A stretch of 24,283 nucleotides of DNA from SVFI01 sp045588655 (GTDB lineage Bacteria > Bacillota > Clostridia > Lachnospirales > Lachnospiraceae): contig JAZNEP010000046.1 of the NCBI GenBank assembly GCA_045588655.1, forward strand, positions 1 to 24,283, in the 5' to 3' direction. Shown here piece by piece: positions 23,142-24,283 of this stretch. A program made the translations under genes and the position numbers. Within the stretch, counting starts at the first letter, position 1, and each line of letters opens with the position of its first letter. The notes below the pieces were generated by a model, which saw only the letters and a program-made list of their open reading frames with translations, was not told where the DNA came from and made no database searches.

Positions 23142-24074
23142 ATGATACCGGTTTATATGATCAATGGGTTTTTGGAAAGTGGTAAAACAGAGTTTATACA
23201 ATATACATTGTCACAACCGTATTTTCAGACGCGAGAAAAGACACTTTTAATTGTCTGTGAGGAAGGCGAAGTCGAGTATGACGAGGCGATTCTCAAAAAA
23301 AGTAATACAGTGTTAGAGATGATGGAAGATGAGGACGATTTTACGTCCCAAAAGTTGATTCAGTTGGAGAAAAAATACCGTCCGGCTCGTATTATTGTAG
23401 AATACAATGGAATGTGGAATGTGAAGAAGATGAAGACACCTTGGCACTGGAAAATAGAGCAACAGATTACCTGTATTGATGGATCTACTTTTTCAACGTA
23501 TTTTACCAATATGAAATCTTTACTTGCAGAAATGATTCGTAAGTCTGAGCTGATTATTATGAATCGATGTGATAATGTGTTGGCAGATTTGCCATCCTAC
23601 AAGCGAAATATTAAAGCAATTAATCCAAAAGCAGAGCTGATTTTTGAGGATAAAAACGGCGAAGTGAATGCAACCTTGGAGGAAGATTTGCCATATGATG
23701 TGAATGCAAGTATAATCAAACTCGACGATATGGGATATGGAATCTGGTACTTAGATGTGCTCGATAACATGGAACGGTATAGAGGAAAAACAGTAGAGTT
23801 TCTTGCCATGGTTTTAATTCCTGAAAAATTTCCGCAAGGCTATTTTGTTCCTGGAAGAATGGCGATGACCTGTTGTGCAGATGACATGACATTTCTTGGA
23901 TATGCTTGTGAATATGAAGGAGCAACGAAATTGCAACAGAAAGATTGGGTAAAAGTTACTGCAACCATTCATACGGAATATTTCGCAGCTTATAACGGAA
24001 AGGGTCCGGTTTGGCATGCCCTGTCAGTAGAAAAAGTAAAAGCACCTAAAGAAGAAGTAATATCTTTTGTGTAA
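23142..24074 (+). CDS. CobW-like P-loop protein lacking CxCC, with DUF1980 (YcgQ)-like C-terminal domain
   Basis: A 310-residue protein. Residues 1-165 are a CobW/COG0523-like P-loop domain: Walker A GFLESGKT (9-16) at the very N-terminus, a switch-like CEEGEVEYDEAI, and a degenerate G4 NRCD in place of NKxD. The CxCC metal motif is missing; the equivalent stretch reads LEMMEDEDDF. From about residue 190 the protein does not look like CobW_C. VPGRMAMTCCADDM (Cys 244, Cys 245), LGYACEYEGA, DWVKVTATI and VEKVKAP resemble the C-terminal domain of DUF1980/TIGR03943 proteins (YcgQ), which are paired with a permease. I make that match from memory of the motif. ATG 23142 follows GAGGTG at 23129-23134, 31 bases after the CobW gene's stop. 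A joint metal-handling role with its neighbour is inferred. Confidence 0.75.
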   Translation: MIPVYMINGFLESGKTEFIQYTLSQPYFQTREKTLLIVCEEGEVEYDEAILKKSNTVLEMMEDEDDFTSQKLIQLEKKYRPARIIVEYNGMWNVKKMKTPWHWKIEQQITCIDGSTFSTYFTNMKSLLAEMIRKSELIIMNRCDNVLADLPSYKRNIKAINPKAELIFEDKNGEVNATLEEDLPYDVNASIIKLDDMGYGIWYLDVLDNMERYRGKTVEFLAMVLIPEKFPQGYFVPGRMAMTCCADDMTFLGYACEYEGATKLQQKDWVKVTATIHTEYFAAYNGKGPVWHALSVEKVKAPKEEVISFV

Positions 24075-24108
24075 AGTTAAATCTGGAATTAACAAAGGAG
24101 ATTCGAAA

Positions 24109-24283
24109 TGTCAGAAGCTGAAAGAGAGCAGCAGTTGCTTGAAAAAAGGCTGGAAGATTTAGCTGAGAAAACGTACAGACAGAATGTCTATGCTTTTACA
24201 GGTTTTTTAAGTATGGCAGATATGAGTGTGTTTCATGAAGTTAAATCACGATTTAACCATGTGGGGTATTCTGTTTTTGGAGA
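24109..24283 (+). CDS. Probable YlmH-like (S4 domain) RNA-binding protein, N-terminal fragment
   Basis: Only the first 58 codons are in the window. The sequence starts MSEAEREQQLLEKRLEDLAE and contains an FTGFLSMADMSVFHEV segment followed by GYSVFGE. This resembles the N-terminal domain of YlmH-family S4 RNA-binding proteins (the TDFL...FFGG pattern), which bind ribosomal RNA. The S4 domain itself lies beyond the window, so the call is tentative. ATG 24109 has AAAGGAG at 24095-24101. The gap to the preceding gene is 34 bases and the strand is the same, so it probably belongs to the hflX operon. Confidence 0.5.

Overview
The window looks like chromosomal DNA of a low-to-moderate GC Firmicute, most likely a Lachnospiraceae-type Clostridium relative. 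This rests on AT-rich strong-RBS genes, the order dgt-dnaG-rpoD-trmK-Nif3, a BspA-like leucine-rich surface protein, LytTR/DUF3021 regulation and the DUF1980-like domain. The assignment is inferred from gene content and family recognition, not from any database comparison.

Layout. (1) 2-892: 3' end of a surface protein with a Pro/Glu/Thr repeat linker and a BspA-type LRR domain, closed by a strong terminator. (2) 1062-5494: a MoxR ATPase / DUF58 / membrane transglutaminase operon, probably envelope-associated, also closed by a terminator. (3) 5593-8227: a LytTR regulator, a DUF3021 membrane protein and an ABC-2 type exporter. They follow a good extended -10 promoter with two matching palindromic elements 21 bp apart, which look like the regulator's own binding sites. 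(4) 8282-8405: tRNA-Leu(CAG) with its own promoter. A terminator shared with the convergent minus-strand gene follows. (5) 8441-9166 (minus): an unrecognised single-pass membrane protein, the only minus-strand gene here.

(6) 9398-16558: housekeeping run of a dGTPase-like HD hydrolase, dnaG primase, rpoD, trmK, a Nif3-family protein and a TGS-nucleoside kinase fusion. (7) 16593-16946: rnpB, the RNase P RNA. Only 24 bases separate it from an MBOAT O-acyltransferase (16971-18428), which is paired with an SGNH/AlgJ-like protein (18452-19444); together they probably O-acetylate an exported glycan. (8) 19484-20602: a free-standing HMGL-like aldolase with its own promoter and terminator.

(9) 20616 to the window end: hflX, a His-rich CobW/COG0523 metallochaperone-type GTPase, a second P-loop protein of the same superfamily fused to what I read as a DUF1980 (YcgQ)-like C-terminal domain, and the start of a YlmH-like RNA-binding gene. 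The adjacent CobW pair is the part that most deserves a second look. The first protein has the metal-binding CxCC motif and a Cys/His-rich tract. The second lacks that motif but carries a CCADD element in its extra C-terminal domain. The second most interesting item is the LytTR operon with its two-turn-spaced operator pair and two identical 8-base gene overlaps.
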